Of a stretch of DNA of 64,000 bases, positions 61,733 to 64,000 are shown piece after piece (within the stretch, counting starts at the first letter, position 1; each line of letters opens with the position of its first letter). The notes under the pieces are model-generated. The model saw only the letters and a program-made list of their open reading frames with translations, searched no databases and was not told where the DNA came from. Position numbers and translations under genes: made by a program. The stretch spans positions 4,073,001-4,137,000 of the forward strand of contig NZ_CP010407.1 of assembly GCF_000830005.1 (NCBI RefSeq), given 5' to 3'. Source of the stretch: Streptomyces vietnamensis (GTDB lineage: Bacteria > Actinomycetota > Actinomycetes > Streptomycetales > Streptomycetaceae).

Positions 61733-62173
61733 ATGGGCTTTGACGAGGAGTGGGCCGGCATACGGTCTGCCGCACCGGAACAGGCCGCCGTCGACATGAG
61801 GTTGAACCAGCTCGACGGCGGCGGTGGCGGCGGTGCGGCGGGCGGTCAGCCCAATCTCGCCACTGCACCAGCAAAGAAGCGGGCCGCGGCCAACACCATC
61901 GAGACCGAGCTGGAGCCGAACACGGACAAGGCCGCCAAGTGGGCGGACGCCGCCACCACGGCGGCCGTCGGCGGCTTCGCCGGCTGGGAGACGGCTGCCG
62001 GTCTGAAGACCGTCGAGGCCACCTGGGACAAGCAGGTCAAGACGCTCCTGGGCCGGCTCGCGTCCGAGAAGGCCGCCCTGCGCGCCACGGCCGGCACCTT
62101 CGGCCAGCAGGAGCTCGACACCCGGGCCCGTATCGCGGGGGTCCAGCCGGCCTCCGGCATCACGAAGTACTGA
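61733..62173 (+). CDS. WXG-like helical protein of a T7SS-type cassette
   Basis: 146 aa with N-terminal MGFDEEWAGIRSAAPEQAAV, a Gly-rich loop (LDGGGGGGAAGGQ) and a helical hairpin with an Ala/Gly-rich segment (WADAATTAAVGGFAGWETAA). No Sec signal. The composition suggests an ESX/WXG100-type secreted or chaperone-like partner of the next, larger protein. First gene of a cassette that runs past the window. Not a named family to me. Confidence 0.7.
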   Translation: MGFDEEWAGIRSAAPEQAAVDMRLNQLDGGGGGGAAGGQPNLATAPAKKRAAANTIETELEPNTDKAAKWADAATTAAVGGFAGWETAAGLKTVEATWDKQVKTLLGRLASEKAALRATAGTFGQQELDTRARIAGVQPASGITKY

Positions 62174-62184
62174 GGGGGCGGACC

Positions 62185-63642
62185 GTGCTGACGTACTCCG
62201 AGATCATGACGACCGATCTGGGCAAGCTCGCCACCGCCGCCGACAAGTGGGACGAGATGGCGGGCGAGCTGGGCAAGGTGGAGGAGCGCTACGGGGAGAG
62301 CGTGCAGTCCCTGCCCACCTCGCAGGCCTGGCTGGGCGAGAGCGCGACCGCCGCCCACACCAACTTCACCGCCACGCGGTACGAGTACCAGGCGGCGCAG
62401 ATCCAGGCCAAGGCCACGGCGACGCTGCTGCGGAACGCCCACGAGCAGTTCGTGGAGCTGAAGAAGCAGCTGGAGAACGCCCGCGCCGACGCGATCAAGG
62501 CGGGCATGAAGGTCTCCGAGGAGGGGCGGGTCGCGTACGACTACGAGCGGCTCACTCCCCAGGAGCGCAGCGCCCTGCACCACGACCCGGACGGCGCGAA
62601 GAGCGTCCGGGACGCCGAGGTCGCCTGGGCCGAGCACCTCGACAGCTGCGTCAAGGCCATGGACGTCGCCGACCAGGACCTGAAGAAGGACCTGGAGGCC
62701 GTGGTCAAGGACGGCTACGGCAACAAGAACGACGAGACGCTCGGCACCGGCTTCAACGGTGACGCGGGCAAGGTCTCCGCGGCCGACGACAAGGCCAAGG
62801 ACGACCGGATGAACCTGGCCTGGCTGAAGATGAAGGACGACGAGACGCTCGACGACTACGTCAAGCGCCTCCAGCACGACGGCATCGCCAAGCTCACCGG
62901 CAACAAGGAACTCGCCGACCTGGTCCAGAAGTTCACGGAGGGGACCATCACGGCGGGCGCGTTCGCGAGCGCCCTGACGACCGCGGGCCTGTACTCGTAC
63001 AAGCTGTCCAAGGCGCTCCGGCCGCCGTTCGTGCACCCGACCGCGCCCGGCACCTTCCTGTCGAAGCAGTTCAACATGCGGCTCGCCGGGGCGGCTCCGG
63101 GCAGCCTGCTCAGCAAGGTCCCGCCGGGTCTCGCGACCGCGATCACCGGCTCCGACGAGGCCGCCATGTACGGCGGGTTCATGCGCAACGGCGCCTTCTT
63201 CATGCCGACGGCCGCCGAGGCCAACCTGCTGAAGGTCGCCCAGAACGGCGGCCTCGCCAACGCGGCCAAGGCGGCGGGCTTCCTGCGCGGCGCCGGTGTC
63301 GTCGGCGGTGTCGCGGCCACCGCGTACGGCGTGGCCAACCTCGCCACGTACAACACGGACATGATCAAGGCGGATCCGGCGAAGTTCGCCACGGACCTCA
63401 CCGGTACCGCCTTCAGCGCCTCGATGACGGCGCTGACCGTGGCCCCGAACCCGGTCACCCTCGGCCTCGCGGTCGGTACGGGCGTGGCGTACGGCGCGGC
63501 GCTGATCTGGGACAACCACGAGGCGATCGGGAAGGGTCTGGAGGCGGCCGGGGACTGGGTCGGCGACAAGGCGTCCGACATCGGGAACGGCATCAAGGAC
63601 GGCGCGAAGAAGCTCGGCAGCGCACTGAACCCCTTCGACTGA
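62185..63642 (+). CDS. Putative T7SS-secreted protein with C-terminal hydrophobic helices
   Basis: 485 aa, GTG start with GAGGGGGCGG upstream. N-terminal WXG100-like helical hairpin (about 10-110: LATAADKWDEMAGELGKVEE; WLGESATAAHTNFTATRYEY). A charged middle is followed by Ala/Gly-rich hydrophobic helices (about 355-445; e.g. GVVGGVAATAYGVANLATYN, PVTLGLAVGTGVAYGAALIW). The end (GLEAAGDWVGDKASDIGNGI, then KDGAKKLGSALNPF) resembles the glycine-rich helical N-terminus of the RHS protein at 28117. Could be a pore-type effector or a carrier. Confidence 0.72.
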   Translation: MLTYSEIMTTDLGKLATAADKWDEMAGELGKVEERYGESVQSLPTSQAWLGESATAAHTNFTATRYEYQAAQIQAKATATLLRNAHEQFVELKKQLENARADAIKAGMKVSEEGRVAYDYERLTPQERSALHHDPDGAKSVRDAEVAWAEHLDSCVKAMDVADQDLKKDLEAVVKDGYGNKNDETLGTGFNGDAGKVSAADDKAKDDRMNLAWLKMKDDETLDDYVKRLQHDGIAKLTGNKELADLVQKFTEGTITAGAFASALTTAGLYSYKLSKALRPPFVHPTAPGTFLSKQFNMRLAGAAPGSLLSKVPPGLATAITGSDEAAMYGGFMRNGAFFMPTAAEANLLKVAQNGGLANAAKAAGFLRGAGVVGGVAATAYGVANLATYNTDMIKADPAKFATDLTGTAFSASMTALTVAPNPVTLGLAVGTGVAYGAALIWDNHEAIGKGLEAAGDWVGDKASDIGNGIKDGAKKLGSALNPFD

Positions 63643-63659
63643 GCAGGAGCCTGAAAGAG

Positions 63660-64000
63660 ATGCACACGCACGTCACGCCGTTCGACCTCCAGGCGTGGAA
63701 GGAGGGCAACCGGCACGACTACCGGGCCGGCTGGAAGGGCGTCTCGCCGGAGTTCGGCGAGATCACGCTGACCTGTCCCCTCCCCCGCACCTCTCCCGAG
63801 TCGCTCGTCTCGGAGGTGCGCGGCGGGCAGCTGCCGACCGCCTCCTTCGAGGCGCGCGGGATGCACGTCGAGGGGATGAAGCTGCCGGGCCTGAACCGGT
63901 CCACGCTGCGGGTCGGCGACCGGGTCGTGTACGTGGAGCGGAACCGTTTCGGCGCGACCCTGGAGCAGCGTGCCCTGGCGATGCGGTACGCGGGCGACCA
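63660..64000 (+). CDS. Cassette downstream protein, 3' end cut by the window (possible immunity)
   Basis: Only the first 113 codons are present. It begins MHTHVTPFDLQAWKEGNRHD and is soluble, with beta-rich stretches (FGEITLTCPLPRTSPESLVS; LNRSTLRVGDRVVYVERNRF). 17 nt after the previous stop, with AGGAG about 12 nt before the ATG. Position after a helical T7SS-type gene suggests an immunity or accessory role; no family recognised. Confidence 0.6.
   Translation, partial: MHTHVTPFDLQAWKEGNRHDYRAGWKGVSPEFGEITLTCPLPRTSPESLVSEVRGGQLPTASFEARGMHVEGMKLPGLNRSTLRVGDRVVYVERNRFGATLEQRALAMRYAGD

Overview
The window is a piece of an actinobacterial chromosome, almost certainly Streptomyces. The evidence is very high GC with strong third-position GC bias, GTG starts, many 4-nt stop/start overlaps, only two TTA codons seen in all reading frames accepted as genes, and typical Streptomyces families (XRE-DUF5753 with DUF397 and an RsbW-like ATPase, SpoIIE/PAS/GAF phosphatase, DUF2630, DUF7144, FUSC, a 24-residue ribosomal protein bL37). 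I saw no rRNA, tRNA, insertion sequence, phage module or CRISPR array. I call about 60 protein genes; gene density is that of core chromosome, with accessory islands inserted.

Layout. 0-4.7 kb: cobalamin corrin-ring genes (cbiD on +, cobM and fused cobL on -), a GNAT acetyltransferase, an unknown protein and the tiny bL37 gene. 4.7-12.2 kb: a DUF6126 miniprotein, a two-gene flavin oxidoreductase operon, then a 5-kb block flanked on both sides by two near-identical ~225-bp structured repeats. The block holds a membrane protein, a MocR regulator divergent from an alpha/beta hydrolase, DUF7144, a lipoprotein, an EEP-fold phosphatase and DUF2630. 12.2-22.4 kb: FUSC and APC transporters, an unknown protein preceded by 17-bp iterons, a TerF-like VWA protein, a two-component system and metG. 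22.5-26 kb: DoxX, Uma2 and the XRE/DUF397/ATPase regulatory trio.

26-33.3 kb is a polymorphic toxin island: an HTH protein, an SseB-like protein, a helical T7SS-type protein, a 1560-residue WXG/DUF6531/RHS protein with a small low-GC His-rich C-terminal tip, and a putative immunity gene whose true start is unclear. 33.4-44 kb is mostly core: aspS, SpoIIE phosphatase, an MBL protein with a substituted metal motif, an AI-2E-family permease, pirin, gcvH, SseB and a large acyl-CoA dehydrogenase.

44.1-52.4 kb is the most distinctive non-toxin region. It has an ECF (SigE-family) sigma factor with a TTA codon and its overlapping membrane partner, a secreted I36-type inhibitor, two paralogous four-cysteine lipoproteins (one with a TTA codon in its signal peptide), and a translationally coupled efflux adaptor/ATPase/permease set. 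The adaptor carries a collagen-like Gly-rich insert. 52.5-61.7 kb has an M18 aminopeptidase, an NHL-thioredoxin protein, two membrane/surface proteins, a LURP-one protein, and a trans-sulfuration enzyme divergent from a second MocR regulator that has a clear operator. 61.7-64 kb begins another WXG-like secreted-protein cassette cut by the window edge.

Starts were chosen by ribosome-binding-site spacing, overlap with the upstream stop, or, for several genes, a TANNNT box 5-7 nt before the ATG that implies leaderless mRNA. Family assignments are from motif recognition by eye; no database search was run.
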